DNA of 64,000 bases from Salinibacterium sp. M195 (GTDB taxonomy: Bacteria; Actinomycetota; Actinomycetes; Actinomycetales; Microbacteriaceae): contig NZ_CP040814.1 of the NCBI RefSeq assembly GCF_019443965.1, forward strand, positions 2,790,001-2,854,000. The letters are read 5' to 3'. This document shows, one piece after another, positions 6,652 through 16,592 of the stretch. The stretch's first letter is position 1. The number at the start of each line of letters is the position of its first letter. Under the pieces are notes generated by a model. That model ran no database searches. It was not told where the DNA came from and saw nothing but the letters and a program-made list of their open reading frames with translations. A program made the position numbers and the translations under genes.

Positions 6652-7968
6652 CTACTTGGGGCGTGATGCGAACTCTTCGAAGGCGCGGCGTGGTTCTACG
6701 CGTGCCTCGATGGAGATGGTGTCGCGGCCCCAGAAGAAGCTCGTGATCCAGTTGCCAAAGACGCGAGCTTTGCGCTCGAACATCGGCATTGCCATGCCGT
6801 GGTAGCCACGGTGCATGAACCAGGCCGGGAGGCCCTTGATCGCGATCTTGCCGGACTGGAAGACGCCGTGGTACAGGCCGAGACCGGCAACCGCTCCCGC
6901 GTTCTTGTGGAAGTAATCCTTGGTTCCTTCGCCGCGAAGCTCGGCAACAATGTTCTTGGCCATAGTCTTCGCCTGGCGAACAGCGTGCTGAGCGTTGGGT
7001 ACGCAGAAGCCACCAACGCCACCACCGGTGAGGTCGGGAACAGCACACACGTCGCCGGCACCCCACGCACCCTCGACAACACCGTCATCGTTGATGACAC
7101 GGAGGTCAGCCTGAACACGGATGCGGCCACGCTCTTCGATGGGAAGGTCAGTGCTGCGCACAACCGGGTTGGCCATAACGCCAGCAGTCCACACGATGGT
7201 GTCTGACTCGAAGGTTTCTCCGGTCGACAACTCAACAACGCCGCCCACAGCTGACTTCAGCTGGGTGTCGAGGTGAATTTGAGCGCCACGGTCAGCGAGG
7301 TTTTGGATAACCCACAGGCTCGTCTTCAACGAAACCTCGGGCATGATGCGGCCCATTGCCTCGATGAGATGGAAGTGGGTGTCTTCGAAACTGAGGCTCG
7401 GGTAGAGCGGCAGTAGCGACGAAGCTAGGCTTCGCATTTCGCCGAAGGCTTCGATACCAGCAAAGCCGCCGCCGACAACAACGAACGTCAGGAGACGGTC
7501 GCGCTCGGGGCCAGCAGGCAAAGTAGCTGCCTTATCGAAGTTGGTGAGAAGACGGTCGCGTACAGCAACAGCCTCTTCAATCGTCTTCATGCCAATGGCT
7601 TCGTCAGCAACGCCCGGGATCGGGAAGGTGCGCGACACAGCACCAGCGGTGACAACAACGAGGTCGTAGTCCATCTCCCACGAGTCGCCCACCTCGGGCT
7701 GAATCGTAGCGGTCTTCGTCGCGTGGTTGATTCCGGCAACCTTCGCCGTGATGACCTTGGTGGTCTTCAGGTGGCGACGGTGAGGAACCACAGCGTGGCG
7801 AGGCTCGATAGTTCCTGCAGCTACCTCTGGCAGGAACGGCTGGTACGTCATGTAGGGAAGCGGGTCAACCATAGTGACCTCTGCTTCGCCGTGACGCAGC
7901 CATTTTTCGAGCTTACGAGCAGTGTAAAAACCGGCGTAACCGCCGCCGACAATCAAGATTTTTGGCAC
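6652..7968 (-). CDS. ndh: Type II NADH dehydrogenase (NDH-2)
   Basis: A 438-residue FAD flavoprotein that passes electrons from NADH to quinone at the cytoplasmic membrane without pumping protons. Two Rossmann dinucleotide motifs are present: GGGYAG at 8-13 for FAD and VVVGGGFAGIE at 163-173 for NADH. WTAGVMANP and GAGDVCAVPD are conserved segments that contact FAD. The C-terminal third contains amphipathic segments such as FHKNAGAVAGLGLYHGVFQ that anchor NDH-2 to the membrane. The GTG start has AGGAG ten bases upstream. It is a single gene between a tRNA and a subtilase gene. A small CCACGC/GCGTGG hairpin at 6623-6637 follows its stop. Confidence 0.93.
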   Translation of the reverse strand: MPKILIVGGGYAGFYTARKLEKWLRHGEAEVTMVDPLPYMTYQPFLPEVAAGTIEPRHAVVPHRRHLKTTKVITAKVAGINHATKTATIQPEVGDSWEMDYDLVVVTAGAVSRTFPIPGVADEAIGMKTIEEAVAVRDRLLTNFDKAATLPAGPERDRLLTFVVVGGGFAGIEAFGEMRSLASSLLPLYPSLSFEDTHFHLIEAMGRIMPEVSLKTSLWVIQNLADRGAQIHLDTQLKSAVGGVVELSTGETFESDTIVWTAGVMANPVVRSTDLPIEERGRIRVQADLRVINDDGVVEGAWGAGDVCAVPDLTGGGVGGFCVPNAQHAVRQAKTMAKNIVAELRGEGTKDYFHKNAGAVAGLGLYHGVFQSGKIAIKGLPAWFMHRGYHGMAMPMFERKARVFGNWITSFFWGRDTISIEARVEPRRAFEEFASRPK

Positions 7969-8007
7969 GAGTTAGAGTCTCCTAAAAGGGCAAGTTCGCC
8001 ACCAAAC

Positions 8008-9261
8008 CTACTCTGTCTCGCGCGTACCTCTAAACCGACGCCATGCCCAGAGGCCCCAACCAGCAAGAATCGTCAAAAATATCGCATAAACAGCAAGTGG
8101 TATACCCACATTGCGAAGCATGCTCACTGTCGGGAGCACTGTGCCGAGCGGGCTTACTGGGCCAGCAGTCTCTGGGTCCGCAACAGGCGCGGGAGACGGC
8201 GTCGGTGAAACAGTCGAGCTCGGCAGTGGCACCGGGATTGACTCGGCGCGGCGGTAAACGGTGATCCATTCCGCGAGGCTGCCCATCGGGTTTTTGTCAA
8301 CGAGCGGCACTTGCGCGTTCACCGCATCCTCGGCATCAATGAGGCCGAAGCCGTAGATCGCATCGGCACCAGGGTCACCGGTGTCATGCGCCGTCTCAAC
8401 GATGCGATTGATGACGTTATTCGCATCAAGCTCCGGATGCGCAGCGCGCACCAACGCCACAATTCCGGCGACAATCGGAGTTGCCCCACTTGTTCCGTTC
8501 CAGAGCACATGGGAACCGCCAGGCGCGACGCCCACGAGGTCTTCACTCGGTGCCGCGACACCGATCGTGATGCCCTGAGTCGACGCGTTGAAGCTCGCTA
8601 CCCCGTTCACATCGACGCCAGCCACAGTCAGCACGCCGGGCATCGTCGCCGGGGCGCCAACAGAGGTCGTACCGCTGCCACGGTTGCCTGCCGCCGCGAC
8701 GACAACGACGTCGTTGTCCATGGCGTAGAGGAACGCGCTATCCCAGCTCAGCGGCCAGTCCAAAGTCTCGCGAGTGAGCGACAGGTTGATGACATCCGCC
8801 CCCTGATCAACGGCATAACGTACTGCTTGCGCGATCTGATCATCCGAACTAATCGGACCGCCAGTGAAACCAATCGAGATGGCCAAGATGCTGGCGGCCG
8901 GAGCCGCACCAATCACTCCAGCGTCGGTTGCCGTGCCACGTCCCGCAGCCAACGAGGCAACGAGAGTGCCGTGGGCCGGGTTTTCGTCACCAACAGGCTT
9001 CTGGCCGTTTGGTGAACCCTGGCCAGAGAAGTCAGTGCCGCCGGTAACTGCACCGACAAGTTCCTTCACCGTGCCGTCGACGCCGGTGTCGATCACGGCA
9101 ATCGTGACGCCGGCACCCTTGGTGGTCTTCCACGCGGCTTCGATGCCGTATTCCTGTAGCCAATACTCCTGATCGCGCACTGCGTCCGCGTGGGCAGGCG
9201 TCGCTACCAACAGCGTCGCCACGCTCGCCATCAGTACAGCGCCAGCCGCCCACCGCTTCAC
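8008..9261 (-). CDS. Subtilisin-like (S8) serine protease, secreted and membrane-anchored, mycosin-like
   Basis: A 417-residue exported protease. A signal peptide with cleavage after AHA (residues 22-24 or so) precedes the S8 domain. The catalytic triad is visible: Asp58 in AVIDTG, His98 in AHGT and Ser258 in GTSGATP, with the oxyanion Asn193 in AAGN. A Ser/Pro-rich linker at about 355-380 leads to a C-terminal membrane helix at about 383-405, then basic residues, as in mycosins. No type VII secretion genes are nearby, so a mycosin role is not supported. The GTG start overlaps the stop of the DUF501 gene (GTGA), tying it to the DivIC/enolase operon where an exopolyphosphatase gene is usual in relatives. 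Confidence 0.88.
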   Translation of the reverse strand: MKRWAAGAVLMASVATLLVATPAHADAVRDQEYWLQEYGIEAAWKTTKGAGVTIAVIDTGVDGTVKELVGAVTGGTDFSGQGSPNGQKPVGDENPAHGTLVASLAAGRGTATDAGVIGAAPAASILAISIGFTGGPISSDDQIAQAVRYAVDQGADVINLSLTRETLDWPLSWDSAFLYAMDNDVVVVAAAGNRGSGTTSVGAPATMPGVLTVAGVDVNGVASFNASTQGITIGVAAPSEDLVGVAPGGSHVLWNGTSGATPIVAGIVALVRAAHPELDANNVINRIVETAHDTGDPGADAIYGFGLIDAEDAVNAQVPLVDKNPMGSLAEWITVYRRAESIPVPLPSSTVSPTPSPAPVADPETAGPVSPLGTVLPTVSMLRNVGIPLAVYAIFLTILAGWGLWAWRRFRGTRETE

Positions 9262-9815
9262 AGGCCGCTCTCCCCTGCCGAATCTGTTGGCAAAGCTGCT
9301 GCGGCAACATCTGCTGAGTAGTCAGGACACTGACAGATCGTGGGGCTCCACGAGGCACGCTCGAGAGCAATGTCGCCGATGGGGTTTACTCCGGGCCCGG
9401 CGGCGAGGCTGTGGCCAACGAGCGCATGGAGGCATTTCACTCGTGTCGGCATTCCGCCAGCAGAGACGCCGGAGAGCTCAGGCACAACCTCGAAAGTGTC
9501 GCGATCAGCGATGTAGGCCTCGTGCGCAGTCTGGTACTGCTCCGCGATCTCGCCCTCAAGCATTGCCGCCAATTCGGGCATGTGGCCTTCGGCTTCCAGC
9601 GTCGACACGGATGCCGTAGCCGCCGGATGGCACAGGTAATAGATGGTGGGGAATGGCGTTCCGTCGCTCAACCGTGGTTTGGTCGAGACGACGGTTGGCG
9701 CGCCACAAACGCAACGCGCGGCGATGCCGATCACGTCTCGGGCAGGTCGACCAAGCTGAAGCGTCACAATGCGCACATCTTCATCGCTGACGGCGTCAAA
9801 CGGTGGGGTGGTCAT
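9258..9815 (-). CDS. DUF501 family protein
   Basis: A 185-residue protein of the actinobacterial DUF501 family. It has the typical N-terminal IVTLQLGRPARDVIGIAARC segment, then PTIYYLCHP, and the cysteine/histidine-bearing core GGMPTRVKCLHALVGHSLA followed by GVNPIGD. The Cys/His residues may bind metal, but this is inference. It overlaps the upstream DivIC/FtsB gene by ATGA and the downstream protease gene by GTGA, so the three are translationally coupled. DUF501 regularly sits next to divIC and eno in actinobacteria; its function is unknown. Confidence 0.88.
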   Translation of the reverse strand: MTTPPFDAVSDEDVRIVTLQLGRPARDVIGIAARCVCGAPTVVSTKPRLSDGTPFPTIYYLCHPAATASVSTLEAEGHMPELAAMLEGEIAEQYQTAHEAYIADRDTFEVVPELSGVSAGGMPTRVKCLHALVGHSLAAGPGVNPIGDIALERASWSPTICQCPDYSADVAAAALPTDSAGESGL

Positions 9816-10318
9816 TGCGTTGGTCCTTCAATCACGGGGGCGATCAGTTCGTCTGGCGCGTCTTCGGTGAGACCAGCAGTGTAGATGGACGACACGAGAG
9901 TCTGCACCCAATCGATCTTCGTGGTCTGGATGCTCGTGCTCACCGGCACCCCGTCGTTGGTGGTTACCGCGGCGTCGTCGCCGGTAACCAGGTAGCTGGT
10001 TTCTCCCGGGTACACGTAGTACAGCCGGTCGCGCGCCTGGGATTCGATGTAGGCGCGATCGTTCCAGCGCGCCGCGTTGTCATTGAGGCTGTCGACGGAC
10101 TCTTGAGCGTCATCCACTTCTGTCTGCAACTGAGCGATGACCTGCTGTTGCTCGATCAGAATGCGGAGGTTGGGCGCAAGTACGATGACGGCGAGTATGA
10201 GCAAACCAAGCATGAGCACGGTGAAGCCCGAGAAGCGGATCGTGCGCAACCAGTGTTCTGGCGCGCTCTCCTCGGGCAGCGACACCGCTACCTTTTTTGC
10301 CCGTACTCGCCTAGCCAT
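9812..10318 (-). CDS. Septum formation initiator family protein (DivIC/FtsB-like)
   Basis: A 168-residue bitopic division protein. A basic cytoplasmic N-terminus of about 30 residues is followed by a membrane helix at about 31-52 and a coiled coil at about 52-80 (ILIEQQQVIAQLQTEVDDAQ). Next comes the conserved WNDRAYIESQARDRLYYVYPGE segment of the DivIC/FtsB domain. It should act with FtsL and FtsQ at the division septum. The C-terminal 50 residues are variable, as usual in actinobacteria. It lies just downstream of eno (30 bases), the classic arrangement, and overlaps DUF501. Confidence 0.9.
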   Translation of the reverse strand: MARRVRAKKVAVSLPEESAPEHWLRTIRFSGFTVLMLGLLILAVIVLAPNLRILIEQQQVIAQLQTEVDDAQESVDSLNDNAARWNDRAYIESQARDRLYYVYPGETSYLVTGDDAAVTTNDGVPVSTSIQTTKIDWVQTLVSSIYTAGLTEDAPDELIAPVIEGPTQ

Positions 10319-10348
10319 GCGTTCGATGCTAGACGACGCTGATGGGCG

Positions 10349-11641
<1,293 letters not shown>

Positions 11642-11688
11642 TTAAGAAAGATTGTTTGGACTATTAGTGGTGGATGTCCGGGGAAAGC

Positions 11689-12687
11689 CTACTCCGCGTC
11701 GGCGACAGATGCCGACTCAGTTACGCCGGTGGAGTCGCCTGAGCTGTCGGCGTTCGCAGGCATGACAGCGCTGGCGACGACGGGTGTGGGGGCCCGAAAT
11801 TGCCCGGTTGCCCCGAGCACGATCACGAGCACCAGCGGAACAAGCCACCCCGACCATCCGAGAATCGTCGCCTGCAGCGGGTCAAAGGACTTCCCTGCCA
11901 TCACGAAAATAAAGGAGAATCCGGCAGCCGCGTTGAACGCTCCATGCGCGAGAGCGGCGGGCCACACTGAGGCCGACCGGATGCGCAGCCACGAGAAGAC
12001 TGCACCGATCACTATGGTCATCCCGACCATGGCGCTCAACGCCAACCATCCGGGAGCGTCAACGTAGTTGTAACCCAGGAGGACGAGCGGCGCGTGCCAC
12101 AACCCCCAAATTACGCCAGAGATCAGCAGTGCAGGCACGATACCGAGCGGGAGAAGCTTCGGGAGAAGCCAGCCACGCCAGCCGAGTTCTTCCCCGAGCG
12201 CGGGGATCGTATTGATGACTGCCCCAACCAACACATTTGCGAACTGTGCAGCGACCAGAAGACCGATCGGCACCGGAAGCGGTGCTTGACCGAGAGCCTC
12301 AAGCTGACCGTCTAACATCTCCTGGAATCCAGAAAAGTGCACGAAGTCGGCGGGGTAGACACCGAGGGCTGCTCCGACGAGAAGAGCCGCAAGGATGAGC
12401 GCCGGCGGCACAACGAGCGCGAGCGCGAGGTAGCGCAAGAACCTGCCGACTGGGCGAACCGAGCCCAGGCCGAGAGCATGACGTCGCGATCGACCGTCGG
12501 GATGCTTCTCGACGAAGAACACCACAACAAGCGCCGCAATTGCGGGAGTAAACATCATCGCAAGGGCGAACACGATGAACAGCGGGTTCTCGAGCCCGCC
12601 GCTCAACCACAGCGGCAAGGCGAACAGCCACGACAATCCAAAGCTCACGGCGAGGAAGACAACAACCGGGGTGACCTTGACGTTCAC
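11689..12687 (-). CDS. CPBP family intramembrane glutamic endopeptidase
   Basis: A 332-residue polytopic membrane protein of the CPBP (type II CAAX/bacteriocin-processing) family. About eight hydrophobic segments are visible. The catalytic motif EELGWRG (EExxxR), a histidine in WGLWHAP and a third motif HGAFNAA are all present, so the active site is intact. The last 40 residues form a Ser/Ala/Asp-rich hydrophilic tail. The GTG start at 12687 is followed by a typical MxVxxTP entry into the first helix, with GGAG upstream. It lies between hisS and eno with no overlap. Its substrate is unknown; a second, unrelated CPBP gene is at 17177. Confidence 0.85.
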   Translation of the reverse strand: MNVKVTPVVVFLAVSFGLSWLFALPLWLSGGLENPLFIVFALAMMFTPAIAALVVVFFVEKHPDGRSRRHALGLGSVRPVGRFLRYLALALVVPPALILAALLVGAALGVYPADFVHFSGFQEMLDGQLEALGQAPLPVPIGLLVAAQFANVLVGAVINTIPALGEELGWRGWLLPKLLPLGIVPALLISGVIWGLWHAPLVLLGYNYVDAPGWLALSAMVGMTIVIGAVFSWLRIRSASVWPAALAHGAFNAAAGFSFIFVMAGKSFDPLQATILGWSGWLVPLVLVIVLGATGQFRAPTPVVASAVMPANADSSGDSTGVTESASVADAE

Positions 12688-12787
12688 ATTTTCTCCTTCG
12701 AAATCTCAGCGTCACACCGGCGATGGTGTCTTTCACGGCAGTAAACGTGCCTAGCAACTTCGGTGCTTTGAGCTACCGCAGCGGGTT

Positions 12788-14080
12788 CTACTGTGCGCTC
12801 AGTGGCTTGAATTCAAGGCTAGCAACGCTGTCAGAATCCGCACGCACTGTGGCAAAACTGGTGAATCCGCTTTCGCGTAGTTGATCGAGCAATGGGGGCA
12901 ATTTACGGGGGCGTGCTTCGAGCCGCACTCGCTTGCCCTCGCGAATAAGTTCTGCCTGCAAACGCACCAGCGTTGCCGGATCAACTTCAGTGTCATAGAC
13001 GAGCGCGAGCTGATCGTCACTCTGGGTGTCTGCTAATTCCACGAGGTCGACGAGTCTTTCGAAGCCAAGCGAGAATCCCACCGCGGGCACGTCGCTGCCC
13101 AAGAAGCGTCCGATCATTCCGTCATAACGTCCGCCACCGCCCAGCGAGTAACCGAGGGATGGGTGCGCGACCTCGAAGATGGCCCCCGTGTAGTAGCCCA
13201 TTCCTCGCACCAGCCAAGGATCAAACTCGATGAGCGCCCCTGCAGTACCGCGACCAGCCTCAACCGCATGGCCAAGCGTGGCGAGTTCAGCGATTACCGC
13301 CTCGTTCACGCCCTCCGGCAGGGCCGCACGGATGGCATCCGCTGTAAAGCCCGGCTTGATTTCAGGCTGAGGACGTTGAAGGAATGCCGCAAGTGCTGCG
13401 ACCGGTTCGTCGGGGAATGCGCGTTCGCGTAGCTCGGCGACGACACCATCAGCACCGAGCTTGTCGAGCTTGTCGACAGTGATCAGCACCGCGTCATGTT
13501 CTTTTGCCGGAAATCCGAGCACGCTGAGTGCGCTCGTCAGGAGTCGGCGATCGTTGACGCGGATAGTGCAGCCGGCAATCCCGAGAGCGTCGAGTGTTGC
13601 GGCGGTTGCCGAGATCAGTTCGATCTCAGCCCCGATGCCGGCCTCGCCCATGATGTCGATGTCACACTGCATAAATTGGCGGTAGCGGCCCTTTTGCGGG
13701 CGCTCTGCACGCCACACGGGTGCCATCTGGATCGCGCGGAACACCTTAGGCAACTCGGCGCGGTGACTGGCATAGAACCGAGCAAGGGGAACCGTGAGGT
13801 CGAAGCGAAGTCCGAGGTCGGCAAGATCGAGTGCTTCGGATGCCGCCTGCAACTTCTCTGCGGTAAGCCCGCGCTTCATCACGGCGAAGGCGAGCTTTTC
13901 GTTGTCTCCGCCTAGGCCTGCATGAAGTCGTGAGCTGTCTTCCATCACGGGGGTTTCGATTTCGTCGAAACCGTGTGCGCGGTAGCTGTCCCGAATCACC
14001 CCGAGCACCCGTTCGCGACGGGCCTTTTCTGCGGGGAGGAAATCGCGCATACCGCGCGGAGGATTAACAGTGGACGCCAT
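12788..14080 (-). CDS. hisS: Histidine--tRNA ligase
   Basis: A 430-residue class II aminoacyl-tRNA synthetase charging tRNA-His. The start is the ATG at 14080, giving ASTVNPPRGMRDFLP; an upstream in-frame extension is not homologous. Visible motifs are motif 1 with EIETPVMED, motif 2 FRAIQMAPVWRAERPQKGR followed by FMQCDIDIMG, the histidine-specific region RGMGYYTGAIFEV, and motif 3 GFSLGFERL. The C-terminal anticodon-binding domain is complete. It lies 55 bases downstream of the TetR gene on the same strand. The sequence is of the actinobacterial short type; whether the genome has another hisS cannot be seen here. Confidence 0.93.
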   Translation of the reverse strand: MASTVNPPRGMRDFLPAEKARRERVLGVIRDSYRAHGFDEIETPVMEDSSRLHAGLGGDNEKLAFAVMKRGLTAEKLQAASEALDLADLGLRFDLTVPLARFYASHRAELPKVFRAIQMAPVWRAERPQKGRYRQFMQCDIDIMGEAGIGAEIELISATAATLDALGIAGCTIRVNDRRLLTSALSVLGFPAKEHDAVLITVDKLDKLGADGVVAELRERAFPDEPVAALAAFLQRPQPEIKPGFTADAIRAALPEGVNEAVIAELATLGHAVEAGRGTAGALIEFDPWLVRGMGYYTGAIFEVAHPSLGYSLGGGGRYDGMIGRFLGSDVPAVGFSLGFERLVDLVELADTQSDDQLALVYDTEVDPATLVRLQAELIREGKRVRLEARPRKLPPLLDQLRESGFTSFATVRADSDSVASLEFKPLSAQ

Positions 14081-14135
14081 GGTTCCTATTCTCTCGTACG
14101 TGACAGATTCTCTCGCACCCAGCCTTGATTCGCGG

Positions 14136-14747
14136 CTAAGGCGCAGCTTTGTTGAGGAGGGCTTCAACTCGACTGCGGTGGTGCTGCACGGCTGCAGTGA
14201 AGGCGGCATGGCAGGCTTCAGAGTTGCTATTGAGCACAAGGTCGTACTGAACGCCGTGAAAAGTGTTGATGAGCAGTCGCGATTCGATCGCGGCATCCTG
14301 CTCGTCCACGCCCAAAGCGGTAAGGGCAGAGGTTCCGAGCGCCAACCACTGGTTGAAGTAGGTGCGAATGACGGTAAGTTCATCGCGTTCGATGGCCTCG
14401 AGCAATCCTGCCTCGAACTCGAGGCGAACGCGGTGTCGATTCTCAGGAAGTTGCGCCCATTGCCAAGAAAGATTCAGGCTCGAAAAGTACTCTTCTAATG
14501 TGCTTGCGGGCATGGCAGCAGCTTCTGTAGGGCTGACGCCGCGCGCGTTGGCACGCACAATCTCGCGTATTAGTTCCGCGCGGGTGCCGAAGTGGTAGAC
14601 GAGTGTGAAGGTGCTCACGTCGAGTGCTTTTGCAAGCGAGCGGAAAGTGAGGCTAGACAGCGGCTTATCAACAAGAAAAACAAGTGTTTGCTGAATCAGT
14701 GCTGGCTTGCGAGTCGGGTCGGGTTTGCGAGCCATGTTCATTAACAT
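14136..14747 (-). CDS. TetR/AcrR family transcriptional regulator
   Basis: A 203-residue regulator with an N-terminal TetR HTH at about residues 15-60 (LTFRSLAKALDVSTFTLVYHFG) and a helical ligand-binding domain. Three in-frame starts lie within 13 bases: ATG at 14747, 14741 and 14735. The last gives MARKPDPTRKP and may be the real one. The short palindrome ATGTTcattAACAT overlaps these starts, and two AACNGTT boxes lie just upstream. Target genes are unclear: neither hisS nor mazG is a usual TetR target, so it may control itself or a distant locus. Confidence 0.82.
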   Translation of the reverse strand: MLMNMARKPDPTRKPALIQQTLVFLVDKPLSSLTFRSLAKALDVSTFTLVYHFGTRAELIREIVRANARGVSPTEAAAMPASTLEEYFSSLNLSWQWAQLPENRHRVRLEFEAGLLEAIERDELTVIRTYFNQWLALGTSALTALGVDEQDAAIESRLLINTFHGVQYDLVLNSNSEACHAAFTAAVQHHRSRVEALLNKAAP

Positions 14748-14782
14748 AACGGTTGTTTGCTTATCAAGTCTGCAACGGTTAT
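14746..14782. promoter_or_regulatory. Paired AACNGTT boxes upstream of tetR (candidate operator)
   Basis: ATAACGGTTG at 14746-14755 and CAACGGTTAT at 14773-14782 form an inverted repeat with one mismatch. Each also contains the odd palindrome AAC-N-GTT. The centres are about 27 bp apart, directly upstream of the TetR start codons. Autoregulation is inferred only from position and symmetry. Confidence 0.4.
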
Positions 14783-14861
14783 GATTTCTCCTTGTGCCGC
14801 AACCGCGTTGGAGGCACCAAATCGACTTGAAACCTCACTCACCAGAGGCTTCTCCAAGGCT

Positions 14862-14892
14862 GGATCGGTTGGCCGGGTAATCCCACCGATCC
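14862..14892. other. Hairpin in the tetR-mazG intergenic region
   Basis: GGATCGGTTGG pairs with CCCACCGATCC (11 bp with one G-T pair) around a 9-base loop. A second stem, TGATCG-acgtg-CGATCA, lies at 14920-14936, and a third is listed at 14963-14995. The 266-bp region has no credible coding frame. I do not recognise a known riboswitch or ncRNA family. Confidence 0.5.
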
Positions 14893-14962
14893 TTTAGCGC
14901 GTGACGCCAATTCACTAGATGATCGACGTGCGATCACATGTCTCATCTACTGGTGTCGCGCC

Positions 14963-14995
14963 GGTGCCCTCTCTATTCGGGTTAGGGAGGGCACC
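14963..14995 (-). terminator. Stem-loop after mazG
   Basis: GGTGCCCTC pairs perfectly with GAGGGCACC over a 15-base loop, 18 bases beyond the mazG stop codon. There is no U-tract on either strand, as is common for actinobacterial stem-loop terminators, so a termination role is plausible but unproven. Confidence 0.5.
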
Positions 14996-15013
14996 ACCCA
15001 CTTCACCGCCCCT

Positions 15014-15679
15014 TTATTTCTGGGCAGACTCCGCCTCGTGCGCGTGAATCTCTTCGCTCAGTCCGCGTACGGCCGCCCGCAATGCGCGCTCCGAGTCGAG
15101 ACCGTTCGCCTTCGCGGATGCCACAATCGCCAGCAATAGCGGCCCCAGCTCATCTTCTTGCGTGACATTGATCGCCCCCGGTGCTGTCGCATCCAGAAGT
15201 CCAACCTTGTGAGCACGCCCAAGGAGCTTGTCGGCGAGAGCGAGCGCCGGCATCCCGAGGGGAATTCCGTCAACAACGCTGGTGCGGTGCGGCTTCTCAG
15301 TTTTCTTCAGGTCATCCCAGACGGCAATGACGTCGTCGGCTGTTTCTGCCGTCGCATCACCGAACACATGGGGATGCCGGCCAACCATTTTGGCGGTCAT
15401 GTTCGCGGCAACATCCTCAAGGGTGAACCGCCCAGCCTCGGTGGCGATGTCGGCGTGGAAAAGCACTTGGTAGAGCACATCGCCAAGTTCTTCAACCATG
15501 TCGGCAGGTTCACCAGCTTCAATAGCCTCGATGAGCTCGTAGGTCTCCTCCACGAGATGCTGCACGAGAGATTCGTGGGTCTGATCGCGATCCCAAGCGC
15601 ACCCGCCAGGAGCACGCAATCGTTCTAGAGTGCCGATCAATTTTTCGAGTTCAGGATGGAATGCTGCTGGCTCGGTCAT
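15014..15679 (-). CDS. mazG: MazG family nucleoside triphosphate pyrophosphohydrolase
   Basis: A 221-residue all-alpha NTP pyrophosphohydrolase that removes aberrant or excess NTPs. It opens with the conserved LIGTLERLRAPGGCAWDRDQTHESL, continues with the metal-binding EETYELIEAIE and EELGDVLYQVLFHADIA helices, and contains GRHPHVFGD before a helical C-terminal part. Length and motifs match actinobacterial MazG proteins encoded near eno. Here it is 3.4 kb from eno, separated by tetR, hisS and a CPBP protease. It is divergent from the SGNH-like gene. Confidence 0.92.
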   Translation of the reverse strand: MTEPAAFHPELEKLIGTLERLRAPGGCAWDRDQTHESLVQHLVEETYELIEAIEAGEPADMVEELGDVLYQVLFHADIATEAGRFTLEDVAANMTAKMVGRHPHVFGDATAETADDVIAVWDDLKKTEKPHRTSVVDGIPLGMPALALADKLLGRAHKVGLLDATAPGAINVTQEDELGPLLLAIVASAKANGLDSERALRAAVRGLSEEIHAHEAESAQK

Positions 15680-15734
15680 GGCACCATCTTCCCACTCCTT
15701 AAAAGTAAGTGAACATCACGAACTACTTGTAGGC

Positions 15735-16571
15735 ATGTCCTGTCTGCTTAACACTTCTCGCGAACCCATCATGGGTTCCGTGGCTACTCCTCGACAACAA
15801 TCCATTCCCGCCACACCGGCAGCACCACAGCGAAAAGTAGGTGCCCGTTTCACTGGCGCGGCAATTCGCCTCGCTCGCCCGCTGCTCAAAGTTAATCTTC
15901 TCGGTTACCGAGTAGAGATAGAAAATGCACTCTTTCCGGAGGGGCCGCCCGCCGGTGAAGTTCCGGGGCCAGATCCGGTTCGGCTACTTTTCATCGGCGA
16001 CATTGCTGTGTCTAGTTACAACGTGCTCAATCACGGACTCGGGCTTGCTTCTCAGACATCACGCTTTGTCGCTCGACAGCAGGGGATCGGATGCTCGTGG
16101 TCAACCATCTCGGACTCAGAGCTAACCATGGCTCGCGCCGCCCGCGCGGTCAACGCTGAGGCTCTGCAAGCGGACGCCGTCATTATCGTCTTGGGGCCGC
16201 CAGACGTGCTGTTGGGAACTCCTCACACAGAATGGTCGAACAACCTGGCGCGCATTGTCGAAGCGGTAAGGCACAGCGCCAAACCAGACAGCCCGGTGAT
16301 CGTCGCCGCGATTCCGCCAATGCACCGCTTTCGTGCCATGCCAATCTTTGTTCGGCGCATCCTCGCTGTGCAGATTCAACGACTAGACCGTGCCTCAGTA
16401 GCGGTCGCAGCGTCACACCCCGGAGTTTTTTACTCCCCCTTCCCCGGGCTGTCAACCGCTGACGCGTTCATCGAAGACGCGTTCAATTGGCGAGCTATAC
16501 ATAGCCACTGGGGAAAACAATTAGGCGCCGCTACGGCGCGAGAGCTCGCACCGAACACCGTTCGGGACTAA
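15735..16571 (+). CDS. SGNH-hydrolase-like protein with degenerate catalytic motifs
   Basis: A protein of about 278 residues with the alpha/beta layout of SGNH/GDSL hydrolases. The block-I segment reads LLFIGDIAVSS, where the catalytic serine of GDS is replaced by isoleucine. The block-III equivalent is VLGPPDVLLG instead of GxND, and the C-terminal block has HSHWG rather than a clean DxxH. It may therefore be inactive or use shifted residues. A basic N-terminal stretch without a clear signal peptide precedes the domain. The start is uncertain: ATG at 15735 or 15771, neither with a good Shine-Dalgarno. It is followed 21 bases later by the secreted nuclease gene. Confidence 0.6.
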   Translation: MSCLLNTSREPIMGSVATPRQQSIPATPAAPQRKVGARFTGAAIRLARPLLKVNLLGYRVEIENALFPEGPPAGEVPGPDPVRLLFIGDIAVSSYNVLNHGLGLASQTSRFVARQQGIGCSWSTISDSELTMARAARAVNAEALQADAVIIVLGPPDVLLGTPHTEWSNNLARIVEAVRHSAKPDSPVIVAAIPPMHRFRAMPIFVRRILAVQIQRLDRASVAVAASHPGVFYSPFPGLSTADAFIEDAFNWRAIHSHWGKQLGAATARELAPNTVRD

Positions 16572-16592
16572 GTCTCATGCGAGAATCGTGAC

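Noticed and set aside
8008..9261. Type VII secretion mycosin
   Set aside because: The architecture is similar, but no EccC, EccD, EsxA-like or WXG100 gene lies nearby, so only the subtilase class is supported.
12788..14383. 531-residue frame as the full HisRS
   Set aside because: The first 101 residues overlap the TetR gene antisense to nothing conserved. The conserved HisRS start is at 14080.
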